The notes under the pieces are model-generated. The model was not told where the DNA came from, did no database searches, and saw nothing but the letters and a program-made list of their open reading frames with translations. The position numbers and the translations under genes are program-made. Below, piece by piece: positions 1 to 9,738 of a stretch of DNA of 64,000 nucleotides. This DNA is from a virus, in IMG/VR virus record IMGVR_UViG_3300023084_000017, positions 1 to 64,000 of that record. One strand, 5' to 3'. Within the stretch, counting starts at the first letter, position 1. Each line of letters starts with the position of its first letter.

Positions 1-123
1 TCCAGCTACAGAAGTTAAAGCATCTCTCTCTGCGGTTGTATAAGATTTTAATTGTAAAGAATTATCCATTGCGACATTATTACCGCTTCTTGTTTCTATG
101 TTATCTACTTTTAATCTACTCAT
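1..123 (-). CDS. Tail fibre paralogue, N-terminal fragment
   Basis: Only the first 41 codons are inside the window; the gene runs off the left edge. The start is MSRLKVDNIE and the fragment contains GNNVAMDNSLQLKSYTT, the N-terminal module shared with the four fibre genes just upstream (130-4087). It is therefore another member of the same tandem fibre family. The remainder is probably a glycine-rich domain, but that cannot be seen here. Confidence 0.8.
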   Translation of the reverse strand, partial: MSRLKVDNIETRSGNNVAMDNSLQLKSYTTAERDALTSVAG

Positions 124-129
124 ATTATC

Positions 130-1191
130 CTAACTAAAACTGATTGTTCCTGTTCCTGCTGTAAATATTTCATATTTAAAACCTGTTGAAGTTGCACTTG
201 ATGAAGTTAAACCTGCTCCAATAGAAATAGTATAAGTATTTGGATATTTTATTATTACAACTCCAGAACCACCTGCACCTGATGTAAAAGCACCTCCACC
301 ACCAGAGCCTCCACCACCACCTGTGTTAGCTGTTCCTGAAACACCTGCATTTGATGAGCCACCTCCTGTGCCTCCACCTCCTGTGCCTCCTGCACCACCA
401 GAAGCTCCATTATTATCTCCACCACCACCACCTCCTGCATAATAAACATCAGTAGAAACTACTTGTCCAACAGAAGCAGATGTTGCTTGAGTTGAATCAA
501 TTATATTAGAAATAACTCCAATTCCTCCTGCTCCACCATCACTTCCAGAAGTTACACTTGTTCCAGCAGCTCCTGCACCTCCTCCACCACCACCTGTGTT
601 AGATTGAGTAGAGCCTCCACCAGAAAAACCCTGATTTGTCATTCCTGCACCACCATTACCTGTAGTACCACAACCTCCGCCACCAGAGCCACCAAATTTT
701 CCATTTAAATCCCCAGCAGCTTCTGCACCACCTCCACCACCAACTGAGGTAATAGAAGCAAAAATACTACAAGTTCCATTATATCCCTTAACAACATTAG
801 GAGTTTCTGATGCACCACCTGCACCAACTAAAACTGTATAATTAACTCCTGTATCTAAAAATATTGAACTTTCTAAAGAACCTCCACCACCAGTATTCCC
901 TACAGTTGAACGAAGTCCTCCAGCACCACCACCACCAGTTCCATTAGTTCCACCAGAACCACCACCTGCTACTACTAAATAATCTATTTCTATTGGACTA
1001 CTTAAAGCAACCCAAGCAGAACCATTATAAATTTCTGGTATATTGTCAGTAGAATTATAAATCATATCTCCAGCAACAGAAGTTAAAGCATCTCTTTGAG
1101 CAGTTGTATATGACTTTAATCCAAGTGCATTATCTATAGCTACATTGTTTTGGTCATTTGTTGAAATCTTATTTGTTTTTAATTCACTCAT
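130..1191 (-). CDS. Glycine-rich tail fibre/adhesin paralogue
   Basis: 353 residues. Residues 1-62 form the family's N-terminal module (DNALGLKSYTTAQRDALTS, then MIYNSTDN and YNGSAW). From about residue 70 to 320 it is dominated by glycine runs (GGGGSGG types) between short beta-like segments such as DYLVVAGGGSGG and VTSVGGGGGAEA. This resembles glycine-rich phage fibre domains and the polyglycine-II adhesins of Gp38 type, so receptor binding at the tail tip is likely. The C-terminus is a short beta segment (YTISIGAGL). The start overlaps the stop of the upstream paralogue by 4 bases (ATGA), implying translational coupling. Fibre identity is inferred from composition, position and paralogy. 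Confidence 0.8.
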   Translation of the reverse strand: MSELKTNKISTNDQNNVAIDNALGLKSYTTAQRDALTSVAGDMIYNSTDNIPEIYNGSAWVALSSPIEIDYLVVAGGGSGGTNGTGGGGAGGLRSTVGNTGGGGSLESSIFLDTGVNYTVLVGAGGASETPNVVKGYNGTCSIFASITSVGGGGGAEAAGDLNGKFGGSGGGGCGTTGNGGAGMTNQGFSGGGSTQSNTGGGGGGAGAAGTSVTSGSDGGAGGIGVISNIIDSTQATSASVGQVVSTDVYYAGGGGGGDNNGASGGAGGTGGGGTGGGSSNAGVSGTANTGGGGGSGGGGAFTSGAGGSGVVIIKYPNTYTISIGAGLTSSSATSTGFKYEIFTAGTGTISFS

Positions 1192-2237
1192 ATTATTTTC
1201 ACATTTCCAGTTCCACCTGTTATTGTAACAACTGTATCAGAACCATCTGTAGTAGAAGAAGTTATTAAACCTGCTCCTACAGCTAAACTTCCTGTAGAAG
1301 TTGTATATCTTAAAATTATTACACCGCTACCACCATTTCCACCAGCTTGTATACCACCATTGACAGAACCACCACCGCCTCCAGAACCTGTGTTTACTGT
1401 AGCAGCAGCACCTGTATTTCCACCATTTCCACCACCACCAGAACCTCCAGAACCAGCACCAGATTGTAGGTCATATACAGAACCACCACCTCCACCTGCT
1501 CTAGTTACACTAGAACCTGTGATAGATGAAGCTACACCTGTACCACCATTACCAGCAGCAGAACCAGAACCATTACCTCCAACAGCACCTGCTCCACCAC
1601 CGCCACCAGTACCATATCTTGAAGCAGTATAAGTACCATTACCACCTGCATAACCTTGATTAGCTGTTCCTACACCACCACTTGTAGCACTTGGTTGCCT
1701 AGAACCTCCACCACCAGAACCACCATCCAGACCTGTATTTTGTAAACCACTACCAGCAACACCACCTCCACCACCTCCAACTGAAGTAACAGAACTAAAT
1801 ATTGAATTACTACCACTATTTGTGTATGGAGATGAATTTGTACCAGAACCTCCAGCTCCTATTGTTACTGAATAATCAGTATTTTTATTTAAAGTTAAAG
1901 ATGTTTCTGATGAACCTCCACCACCAGATGTTTCAGAGTTATATGAATTTCTATAACCACCAGCTCCTCCTCCACCACCATCTGCACCACCAGAACCACC
2001 ACCAGCAATTACTAAATAGTGCATTGTAAAACTACTTGTATCAAGACCTAAACTTTCCCAAGATGAACCATTATATACCTGTGCTCTGTTATCTGTACTA
2101 TTGTATATAATATCCCCAGCAGCACTCGTAAGTGCATCTCTTTCTGCTGTAGTGTATGACTTTAAATTTAAAGCATCATCAATAGAAACATTATTACCAG
2201 AGTATTTACCTATAGAGTTTGTTTCTAGTGTAGACAT
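1188..2237 (-). CDS. Glycine-rich tail fibre/adhesin paralogue
   Basis: 349 residues with the same plan as its neighbours: an N-terminal module (residues 1-65: NNVSIDDALNLKSYTTAERD, IIYNSTDN, YNGSSW), then a glycine-rich domain opening with HYLVIAGGGSGGADG and containing VTIGAGGSG and VTSVGGGGGG. The C-terminal tail TVVTITGGTGNVKII differs from that of 130-1191 but resembles the end of 3026-4087. It is expected to be a virion surface adhesin. It overlaps the flanking paralogues by 4 bases on one side and 1 base on the other, so the array is probably translated from one mRNA. Confidence 0.8.
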   Translation of the reverse strand: MSTLETNSIGKYSGNNVSIDDALNLKSYTTAERDALTSAAGDIIYNSTDNRAQVYNGSSWESLGLDTSSFTMHYLVIAGGGSGGADGGGGGAGGYRNSYNSETSGGGGSSETSLTLNKNTDYSVTIGAGGSGTNSSPYTNSGSNSIFSSVTSVGGGGGGVAGSGLQNTGLDGGSGGGGSRQPSATSGGVGTANQGYAGGNGTYTASRYGTGGGGGAGAVGGNGSGSAAGNGGTGVASSITGSSVTRAGGGGGSVYDLQSGAGSGGSGGGGNGGNTGAAATVNTGSGGGGGSVNGGIQAGGNGGSGVIILRYTTSTGSLAVGAGLITSSTTDGSDTVVTITGGTGNVKII

Positions 2238-2428
2238 TATAAATCATTCCAGCTTGTCCCATTATAAAATTGTACTTTATTAGTTGTACTATTATAGATT
2301 ACATCTCCAGCAGAAGAAGTTAATAAATCTCTATCTGAAGTTGTATAGGATTTTACATTTATAGGACATTGCATTGCAATATTATTTCCTGTAGATGTAG
2401 CTATAGTATTTACTTTTAATGTCGCCAT
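2237..2428 (-). CDS. Stand-alone fibre N-terminal module
   Basis: 63 residues comprising only the shared module: NNIAMQCPINVKSYTTSDRD, VIYNSTTN, FYNGTSWNDL, then stop. No glycine-rich part follows. It could be a truncated paralogue whose adhesin was lost, or a small partner capping or attaching the other fibres. Both ends overlap neighbours by one base (TAATG type), so it appears to remain translated rather than being a decayed remnant. Confidence 0.65.
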   Translation of the reverse strand: MATLKVNTIATSTGNNIAMQCPINVKSYTTSDRDLLTSSAGDVIYNSTTNKVQFYNGTSWNDL

Positions 2429-3024
2429 TATATAATCACCATTGTCCCGTTATTTGTTACTGTGCCAGTAATAGTTACTGGTCCTGCTAATAATGTTCCT
2501 TCGTCAGAAGGTATTGTAAAAGTTGCAGCTTGTGTTTGATTATGTCTAAACATACCGCCATTTGTTGTTAAAGCGATACCACCTGCATCTTGCACAGCAA
2601 CCTCTGTTCCTGCAACATCATATCTAATTTTATCTTCATCAACGCCACCTTCATCTACTTGTATTTTAGTATCATTATCTGCGTCTAAAATAGCATCTGA
2701 AGATACTGATACAGTTGCATCTATTGCACCATCACCTGCGTCATCGTATGCAAAAGATATACCTGTATGAGTACCGTTAGTAACAAGCATATCACCAACA
2801 ATATCTTCAATATTTTCTGTTGTATTACCTACTACTTCCCAAGAAGAACCATTATATATTTTAATTTTATTGTCGGTAGAATTGTATATCATCTCCCCTT
2901 CAGTTGTACCTGTAGGGTCAGAACTATGTACTGGAAGCAATACTGTATCAGAGTTAGTAAACTCTGCTAAACCATCTGTATCTCCAGCAGTTCTTGTTAC
3001 ATGTAATAATCTATAAGTTGCCAT
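2428..3024 (-). CDS. Tail fibre-related protein, non-glycine-rich
   Basis: 198 residues. The first half carries the EMIYNSTDNKIKIYNGSSW segment of the fibre family. The second half (ILDADNDTKIQVDE, GGMFRHNQTQAATFTIP, EGTLLAGPVTITGTV) matches in pattern the last 90 residues of the giant fibre at 4195-9738 (TDADNDTKIQVEE, GGFFTHQLTMD, EGTVAAGPLDIQGTV). It therefore joins the N-module to a C-terminal module from the long fibre, a mosaic typical of fibre-gene recombination. It is likely a structural or attachment protein; its exact role is unknown. Confidence 0.65.
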   Translation of the reverse strand: MATYRLLHVTRTAGDTDGLAEFTNSDTVLLPVHSSDPTGTTEGEMIYNSTDNKIKIYNGSSWEVVGNTTENIEDIVGDMLVTNGTHTGISFAYDDAGDGAIDATVSVSSDAILDADNDTKIQVDEGGVDEDKIRYDVAGTEVAVQDAGGIALTTNGGMFRHNQTQAATFTIPSDEGTLLAGPVTITGTVTNNGTMVII

Positions 3025-3025
3025 A

Positions 3026-4087
3026 TTAACTCCAGCTTACATTTCCTGTACCAGCAGTTATTGTTGCTACTGTATCTGAACCATCAGAAGCAGTAGTTAA
3101 AGATAAACCTGTTTGTGATATTGTGTAAGTATTTGGATAACGAAGTATAACTAATCCAGAGCCACCACTAGCACCAAAATTTGTACTATTAGCAGAAGCT
3201 CCACCTCCACCACCTGTATTAGCAGTTCCAGCAGTAGGTGTTCCTCCATCACTACCAGCTCCACCTCCACCTGTTCCACCAGAGCCACCAGCAGTTGTTC
3301 CAGCACCTCCACCACCACCTGCTCTTGTTGCAGAACTACCAGTTATAGAAGATGCTTTACCTGCACCACCTGCACCACCAGTTCCAGATGAACCATTAGA
3401 ACCAGCAGCACCAGCTCCACCTCCACCTCCACCTGCATTAGGTGCTGTAGCAGCAGTACCAGTCCAGTTTCCACCATTACTTCCTTGTGCATATAAACCA
3501 GCAGCTCCATCACCACCAGAACCACCATCTGGATTATATCGTGGTCCTCCTCCACCACCAGAACCACCCCTTCTTGCAGCAGGAAATGATTTTGCACCAC
3601 CTCCACCACCAAAAGCATATAAAGAACCTACATAACTTGGGAAACCATCATTTGATGAACTAAAATCGTGATTATTTCCTGTTCCTCCTGCACCTATAGT
3701 TACTGGATAATTAGTAGATGGAATAACATAAAAAGAATTTAAAGTTACAGAGCCACCACCAGAAGTTTCAGAATTAAATTTACATAAGTAACCACCTGCT
3801 CCACCACCACCAGATGCTTCTACACCTGAACCAGAAGCACCATATCCACCTGCTCCTCCACCAGCAATAATTAAATATTCTAATTCAAAAACATTACCAC
3901 CAGATTGCCAAGATGTACCATTGTAATGTTCTACTTGTCCAGTAGTTGAATTATATATAATATCTCCAGTAGTTGAAGTCAAAGCATCTCTTTCTACTGT
4001 GGTATAAGATTTTAAATTTAAAGCGTTATCCATAGCAACGCTATTACCTGTGCTTTTTTCTATGCTGTCTACTTGTAATCTACTCAT
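3026..4087 (-). CDS. Glycine-rich tail fibre/adhesin paralogue
   Basis: 353 residues. The N-module (residues 1-65: NSVAMDNALNLKSYTTVERD, IIYNSTTGQ, YNGTSW) is followed by a glycine-rich region from YLIIAGGGAGGYG to about residue 315, with repeated GGGGAG/GGSGG runs and VTIGAGGTG. It ends in a beta-rich tail (ITAGTGNVSWS). This is the first of the tandem adhesin genes to be transcribed. Its ATG overlaps the stop of the 35-residue gene at 4084-4191 (ATGA). Receptor-binding function is inferred from the adhesin-like composition. Confidence 0.8.
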   Translation of the reverse strand: MSRLQVDSIEKSTGNSVAMDNALNLKSYTTVERDALTSTTGDIIYNSTTGQVEHYNGTSWQSGGNVFELEYLIIAGGGAGGYGASGSGVEASGGGGAGGYLCKFNSETSGGGSVTLNSFYVIPSTNYPVTIGAGGTGNNHDFSSSNDGFPSYVGSLYAFGGGGGAKSFPAARRGGSGGGGGPRYNPDGGSGGDGAAGLYAQGSNGGNWTGTAATAPNAGGGGGGAGAAGSNGSSGTGGAGGAGKASSITGSSATRAGGGGGAGTTAGGSGGTGGGGAGSDGGTPTAGTANTGGGGGASANSTNFGASGGSGLVILRYPNTYTISQTGLSLTTASDGSDTVATITAGTGNVSWS

Positions 4088-4191
4088 TCTGTTCCTTCTG
4101 GTTTAAAATAATTTTCTGGGTCATAAGGACTATTAATAATATCCTCCAGACTTTTCTCTATTTCATTATAATCGATATTATTTTCCTCCAT
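4084..4191 (-). CDS. Small acidic protein between fibre genes
   Basis: 35 residues starting MEENNIDYNEIEK and ending FKPEGTE. It begins 4 bases after the giant fibre gene stops and overlaps the next fibre start by 4 bases, so it fills the only gap in an otherwise back-to-back operon, which supports real translation. Acidic, no recognisable domain. It could be a linker or chaperone-like peptide; its function is unknown. Confidence 0.55.
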   Translation of the reverse strand: MEENNIDYNEIEKSLEDIINSPYDPENYFKPEGTE

Positions 4192-4194
4192 AGC

Positions 4195-7100
4195 TTATAA
4201 TACCACCAAACTTCCTTGAACATCTACAGTTCCTTGTATATCTAAAGGACCAGCAGCAACAGTTCCTTCTGTTGAAGCGATTGTAAATGTTTCATTTGAA
4301 TCCATTGTTAATTGATGTGTAAAGAAACCACCTCTAGCTGACATAGAAACATTATTATCTATTGTTAATCTTTCTTGCCCATCAGTATCTACTCTAATAA
4401 TATCTTCATCTGATGATTCTTCTACTTGAATTTTTGTATCATTATCAGCGTCAGTTATTGAATTAGAGCTTAAACTTCCTACAGCAGTGTCTACATAAGC
4501 AGTAGTAGCTACATTAGTTGAGTTATCGCCTTGTGTTTGAGTTGCAGCTTTAAGAGATGCTTCAGTAAGAGTTAAGCTAGAAGAAGCTGAACCATCTGTT
4601 GCAGTTGTACCAGCTACCCAAGCATCTTCTGATTCATCCCAAACAAATGCTGCATTATCTCCAGTAGAACCTCTTTCTACTATCATTCCAGCATCTGTGG
4701 TCAATTCAGTACCATCAGCATTTAATTCAAATAATGTATCCGTTACTTTTAATTCATTAGCTTGTACAGAGTTACCAGTAACAGTTAAGTTAGTTATTGT
4801 TACACCAGAACTTGTTGCAGTTAATACATCTGTACCACCAGCTTTAATATAAACTGTATCGTTATCTGTAGTTCTTTCTACTTCTATAGAAGTATCAGCA
4901 TCATTATCAGCGAAAGCTGTAACTGCTTGTTGTGTTGAACCTAGTTGAATATTATCTGTAGTTCCATCGAAAGATGTAAATGGTATTGCACCAGCTACTG
5001 TTATATCTGATAATGTTATAGGGTCAGAAGTAGAACCAGCAAGTATAACTGGAAGACTTCCTCCACCACCACCAGAAGAAGTAAATGTTATTGTATCTGT
5101 ACTTGCATCTGTGGTAATAGTCATACCTGTTCCAGCTGCAAGTGTTAAGGTATCTGTTTCAGAATCAGCTACAACATTTGATTGCCCAGAAACTGCTAAG
5201 GTTGAGAAAGCATTTGCTGCACCACCAGTTGCGGCTATTGTAATTGTATCTGTTGAAGCATCAGTAGTAAGAGTAATATTTGCACCAGCAGCAAAGTTAA
5301 GTGTATCTGTTGTACTATCTGGAACAACATCTGATTGTCCAGAAACTGCTATTGTTTGGAAATAATTAGTAGATGAAGCTACAGTACCCGGTTCAAATTC
5401 ACTATTAGCAGCATTCCATACAAGTGCTTGTCCATCAGTAGGAGCAGCTGTTGTTATATCTACATCTGATAAATCTCCTATACTTGCAGCAGCAATTCTT
5501 GCGTCTGCTCTAGCATCTGTATAATAAAGATTTGTACCTTCTGTTAAATCTGTTGTAGTTTTTCCACTAAAGTCTGTATCAAATAATGAAGATGAATAAT
5601 AAAGGTTAGTTGAACCTTCTGTTAAATTATCAGTTGTTTTTGTAGCTAATTGTGTATCAAATGTTGTATTAAAACTAGCAGTAACAGCTTGATTAGAAGC
5701 ATTACCTATAAAAATATCTCCATCATCTAAGTTAGGTACTGCGTTACTTCTACCAGCACCTTGAACAAATATTGCACCATCTGTTGCGTGGCTTCTTGTT
5801 ACCTTTGCAATCTTTTGTAGTGAAGCTGTTTCGCCAGTTGGAGCTGTATTTGTTAATATTCCAGTTGTAGATACATACAATTCATCACCCACTGAGAATG
5901 AGGAAGTGTCTAAACCTACAAATTTACCAAAAGTTAATATTGATACTGCTGAATTATTAGTAGCTGAAGCAGTTGTTATACCAATTGCTGGCATTGTTCC
6001 AGAACCATCTGCATCTGCTGGTGCTACTGTAAATTCTGTTCCAGAACCAGATTGTCCAGATATATACACTGGTACACCTGCACCAATTGTAGAACCTGTT
6101 TCATTCTTACCAGATAGTATTATTGCACCATCAATATCTCCTGTTACATCACCTGTAACATTTCCAGTTAAGTTTCCAATAAATGTTTGAGCAACTAAGT
6201 CGTAAGCACCTACTGTCCATCTGTCATTGGCTTCATCCCACAAGAAAGATACATTAGTACTTGTACCTCTTTCAATTTCAATACCACCATTCTGTGAAGG
6301 TGTTCCTGTTTCGTTTGAATTAAGAAGTATTGTGTTATCAGCTAAATTAATTGTTTCAGTATTAACAGTAGTTGTTGTTCCAGAAACAGTTAAGTTACCT
6401 GTAACAGTCAAATCATTTCCTATTGTTACATCACTTGGTAATCCTATGGTTAATGAATCACCGCTAACAAGTACTTCTACTTCATTAGTTGTTCCATTAA
6501 ATGTTAAAGTATCTGAATCAATAATTGTTGAAGTGTTAGAACCATCAGATATTGTAAAGCTGGACATATTACCAACACCAACAGCACTATTTTCCCATTG
6601 CCCTGTTGAAGAGTTATAAACTAATGCTTCTCCATTTGAAGGGCTAGAAATTGTTGTATCTGTTAATGCAGATAATGTACTTGAAATATTACCCGGTTCC
6701 CAAACACTGTTTACACTATCCCAAACAAGAGCTTGACCATTTGTAGGAGCAACACTTGAAGTATCTACATCGGATAGTTCATCAATACTAAGTGAATTAA
6801 TGTTTTCTAAATATGTACCTAAATCTGTTATTTGAGATTCAGTAATACTTAATGCTGCTTCGTGCTGTGTAACAGATGTTTGTGTAATATTTGCGTCTGG
6901 TACATTTGCCCAAGTAACTGCGGCAGTTAAATCATTAGTTTCTGTAAAACTTGTTAAATATCCAGCAGCTGAATGGTCTCCCCATCCATAAGCAGTATCC
7001 CAGTTTGTAGAGTTATTAGTTGTTGTGTACCAACTAGAAGCTGTATATATTGGGTCTGTTTCTGTATAGCTTGTTAAGTAACCAGCTGAAGCATGGTCAC

Positions 7101-9738
7101 CCCAACTATATGCTGTATCCCATTGACCGACTTTTGTATCGGTAATAACATTAACACCCATATCAATAGTGTTACCGTTAGCATCAAGAGTTCCACCTAA
7201 TTGAGGTGTTAAGTCTTCTACTAAGTTTTCTAAGAAATTGCTTGTAAATGTTATTTGAGATTCGTTTATTGCTAAAGCAGCTTGATGTTGAGTTACAGAA
7301 CTTTGTGTAATGTTAGCGTCTGGAACATTAGCCCAAGTTACAGCAGCTGTTAAATCATTTGTTTCAACAGTTAAGTAAGATTGTAAGTCGGATATCTGAC
7401 TTTCTGTAATTGTAAGTGCAGCTTCGTGTTGTGTAACAGCACTTTCAGTAACAGTTGTAGATAAAGCTACTGCACCTGTACCATCAAAGCTAATTGCTGT
7501 TGCGGTTACATCACCAGTTAAAGAAAAGTTTTGTGCAGAAGCTAAAGAAGTTGCTGTATCTGCATTACCAGTTAACGCACCAGTAATATCACCTTCAATG
7601 TTGGCTACTAATGTAGCTTTTGTATAAGAAGCATCAGCTGTATCTACAGTACCTGTTGGTTCTACAGTTAAGCTATCAAATAATTTAAATTTATTTTGAC
7701 CTACACCTGGGTCCCAATGTAAACCTACATATTTAGTTGTTGAAGATTGAACAACTTTACCATATATACCAATGTCAGTTGAATTTCCAGTGTTTCCACT
7801 AGCTAACTTAATCATATTTTCTTCAGTAGAAACTGTGTCAGTATTTAGTGTTGTAGTTGTTCCTTGTACTGTTAAGTCTCCTGTAACTACTAAATCATTA
7901 GAAACTGTCATAGTTGTAGCTGTTATGTCATCAGAGTTCAATACTCCATCAACAGTTACATTATTAAATGTTACATTGTCAGTTGTTCCTACTGCTTGTC
8001 CTATTGATATAACACCAGAGGAGAAACTAACACCTGTTCCACCAGATAAATATGCCTCGACATCTGAATCAGCGTACTGTGTAATTGTTGTAGCTATAAC
8101 ACCTGCACCAGAAACTGTAATACCAGTTCCTCCAGATATGTGTGCTAATACTTCAGCTTGGCTTGGTCCTGTATAAGTAATAACACCTGTTGTGTTGTCG
8201 TAACTTAAAGAACCATCACCGCCACTATCTGTTACTGAGATATCTGTTAAATCTATATAGTTAGCATTATTAGTAAGCTCTGTAATGTTATCGCCAGATT
8301 GTAAAGCACTATCAGCTAATGTTCCTTGTGCTGATGTAGCAAATCCTGTGCTATCAATACCATCTAAAGTATCTGCATCTACATTAAGTGCATCAATAAA
8401 TGCTTTATCTACTCTTGTATCTATAGCAGAATTTGCTCTTGTATCTGTGTAATAAATATTTGTAGAACCTTCAGATAGGTCATCTGTATCAGCAGCTGCT
8501 AACTTAGTATCAAAATCTGTATTAGCTCTTGCTGTTGTGTAATAAAGATTTGTACCTTCTGTTAAATCTGTTGTACTTTTTCCTGCAAAGCTTGTATCAA
8601 ATCTACCTTCTGTATAAAAAAGATTTGTTGTTCCCTCTACTAAGTCATCAGTATCAAACTCAGTAAAGTCAATAGATAATGCTAACGTATTGGCTGCATC
8701 ATCATAAGTAGCTGTAATTCCTGTACCACCACTAAATAAACCTTGTACATTATCTTGTAATGATTCAACTATTTCTGTTAAGTCAACACTTAAGGTAAGT
8801 TGATTACCAGCATCATCATAGCTAACATCAATACCTTCAGTATTAGCATCTACTAATAGTGCAGATATTCTGTCATCTACTCTTTCGTCTGTAAAGAAAA
8901 GATTAGAACCTTCTGTAATAGAACCAGTATCAAATTCAGAAAAGTCTATGGCCAGTTCTAATTGATTACTTGCATCGTTATAAGTTGCAGAAACACCAGT
9001 TCCTCCAACAAACAGTCCTTCTACATTGTCTTGTAGTGATTCAATTATTTCTGATAAATCAGTTGATATTGTTAAAGAGTTGGATACATCATCATAACTT
9101 ATATCTATTCCAGAAGTTGTAGAATCAATAAGTAACGCAGCTACTCTATCGTCTACTCTTTCATTTGTAAAATATAAATTAGTTGCACCTTCAGTTAAAT
9201 CGTCAGTATCGAAGTTTGAAATGGAAGATATAGTACCAGTGACGTTACCTTCTAAGTTTGCGACTATTGTTCCTGCTGTACCTGAAAATGTTTCAGCTGC
9301 ATTTATAGCATCAGGTATAAAAGTAAATTTACCAGTGCTATCATCAAAACCAAAGAAACCTAATTTAGAACCTGTCCCATCATGCCACCTAAATTCAATA
9401 CCTCTATCTTTATTGTCATCAGCAGCTAATTCTGCATCACCACCAAGAGTAAATATTGGGTCGTCTATTGTTACAGTTGTAGAGTTTACAGTTGTTGTTG
9501 TTCCGTCAACTGTTAAGTTTCCACCAATTGTTACATTACCACTAGTAATAAGACCAGTAAACGTTGGAGTATCTCCAGTACCTAATCCTACCCCAGAAAG
9601 TAATTCAGCTAAACTTGCATAAGAACCGCCAGTTCCACCATCATCTAAGCCGATGAAGTCATCAGCTTGAAACTCAGCAAAACCTATGGGGTTATTGCTA
9701 CCGTCATAATTAACTCTTACTGGTGTTTTTTCTGCCAT
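4195..9738 (-). CDS. Giant repetitive tail fibre protein
   Basis: 1847 residues built of recurring modules: VTIGGNLTVDGTTTT-type beta repeats; three blocks of SLQDNVxGLF, GGTGxxATYxDA and TDERVDDR; many LTEGTNLYYT/TxxRA units; TQHEAAL-xITESQI units; NDLTAAVTWANVPDANITQ units; and VSGQS-xxxDSxTDTL near residues 1400-1530. Such beta-solenoid, low-complexity repeats are typical of long phage side-tail fibres. The last 90 residues form a module shared with the 198-residue protein at 2428-3024. It is coupled to the upstream fibre gene by a one-base overlap. Fibre identity is confident from repeats and position; the receptor is unknown. Confidence 0.85.
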   Translation of the reverse strand: MAEKTPVRVNYDGSNNPIGFAEFQADDFIGLDDGGTGGSYASLAELLSGVGLGTGDTPTFTGLITSGNVTIGGNLTVDGTTTTVNSTTVTIDDPIFTLGGDAELAADDNKDRGIEFRWHDGTGSKLGFFGFDDSTGKFTFIPDAINAAETFSGTAGTIVANLEGNVTGTISSISNFDTDDLTEGATNLYFTNERVDDRVAALLIDSTTSGIDISYDDVSNSLTISTDLSEIIESLQDNVEGLFVGGTGVSATYNDASNQLELAIDFSEFDTGSITEGSNLFFTDERVDDRISALLVDANTEGIDVSYDDAGNQLTLSVDLTEIVESLQDNVQGLFSGGTGITATYDDAANTLALSIDFTEFDTDDLVEGTTNLFYTEGRFDTSFAGKSTTDLTEGTNLYYTTARANTDFDTKLAAADTDDLSEGSTNIYYTDTRANSAIDTRVDKAFIDALNVDADTLDGIDSTGFATSAQGTLADSALQSGDNITELTNNANYIDLTDISVTDSGGDGSLSYDNTTGVITYTGPSQAEVLAHISGGTGITVSGAGVIATTITQYADSDVEAYLSGGTGVSFSSGVISIGQAVGTTDNVTFNNVTVDGVLNSDDITATTMTVSNDLVVTGDLTVQGTTTTLNTDTVSTEENMIKLASGNTGNSTDIGIYGKVVQSSTTKYVGLHWDPGVGQNKFKLFDSLTVEPTGTVDTADASYTKATLVANIEGDITGALTGNADTATSLASAQNFSLTGDVTATAISFDGTGAVALSTTVTESAVTQHEAALTITESQISDLQSYLTVETNDLTAAVTWANVPDANITQSSVTQHQAALAINESQITFTSNFLENLVEDLTPQLGGTLDANGNTIDMGVNVITDTKVGQWDTAYSWGDHASAGYLTSYTETDPIYTASSWYTTTNNSTNWDTAYGWGDHSAAGYLTSFTETNDLTAAVTWANVPDANITQTSVTQHEAALSITESQITDLGTYLENINSLSIDELSDVDTSSVAPTNGQALVWDSVNSVWEPGNISSTLSALTDTTISSPSNGEALVYNSSTGQWENSAVGVGNMSSFTISDGSNTSTIIDSDTLTFNGTTNEVEVLVSGDSLTIGLPSDVTIGNDLTVTGNLTVSGTTTTVNTETINLADNTILLNSNETGTPSQNGGIEIERGTSTNVSFLWDEANDRWTVGAYDLVAQTFIGNLTGNVTGDVTGDIDGAIILSGKNETGSTIGAGVPVYISGQSGSGTEFTVAPADADGSGTMPAIGITTASATNNSAVSILTFGKFVGLDTSSFSVGDELYVSTTGILTNTAPTGETASLQKIAKVTRSHATDGAIFVQGAGRSNAVPNLDDGDIFIGNASNQAVTASFNTTFDTQLATKTTDNLTEGSTNLYYSSSLFDTDFSGKTTTDLTEGTNLYYTDARADARIAAASIGDLSDVDITTAAPTDGQALVWNAANSEFEPGTVASSTNYFQTIAVSGQSDVVPDSTTDTLNFAAGANITLTTDASTDTITIAATGGAANAFSTLAVSGQSNVVADSETDTLTLAAGTGMTITTDASTDTITFTSSGGGGGSLPVILAGSTSDPITLSDITVAGAIPFTSFDGTTDNIQLGSTQQAVTAFADNDADTSIEVERTTDNDTVYIKAGGTDVLTATSSGVTITNLTVTGNSVQANELKVTDTLFELNADGTELTTDAGMIVERGSTGDNAAFVWDESEDAWVAGTTATDGSASSSLTLTEASLKAATQTQGDNSTNVATTAYVDTAVGSLSSNSITDADNDTKIQVEESSDEDIIRVDTDGQERLTIDNNVSMSARGGFFTHQLTMDSNETFTIASTEGTVAAGPLDIQGTVDVQGSLVVL

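Noticed and set aside
1360-1632. Proline-rich plus-strand reading frame (PPPPPEP repeats)
   Set aside because: It is the antisense of glycine-rich fibre codons (GGT/GGA reversed to proline), with no ribosome site.
5906-9622. Several plus-strand frames of 90-135 codons opposite the giant fibre
   Set aside because: All are mirrors of repetitive beta-fibre codons; composition is low-complexity and no starts are supported.
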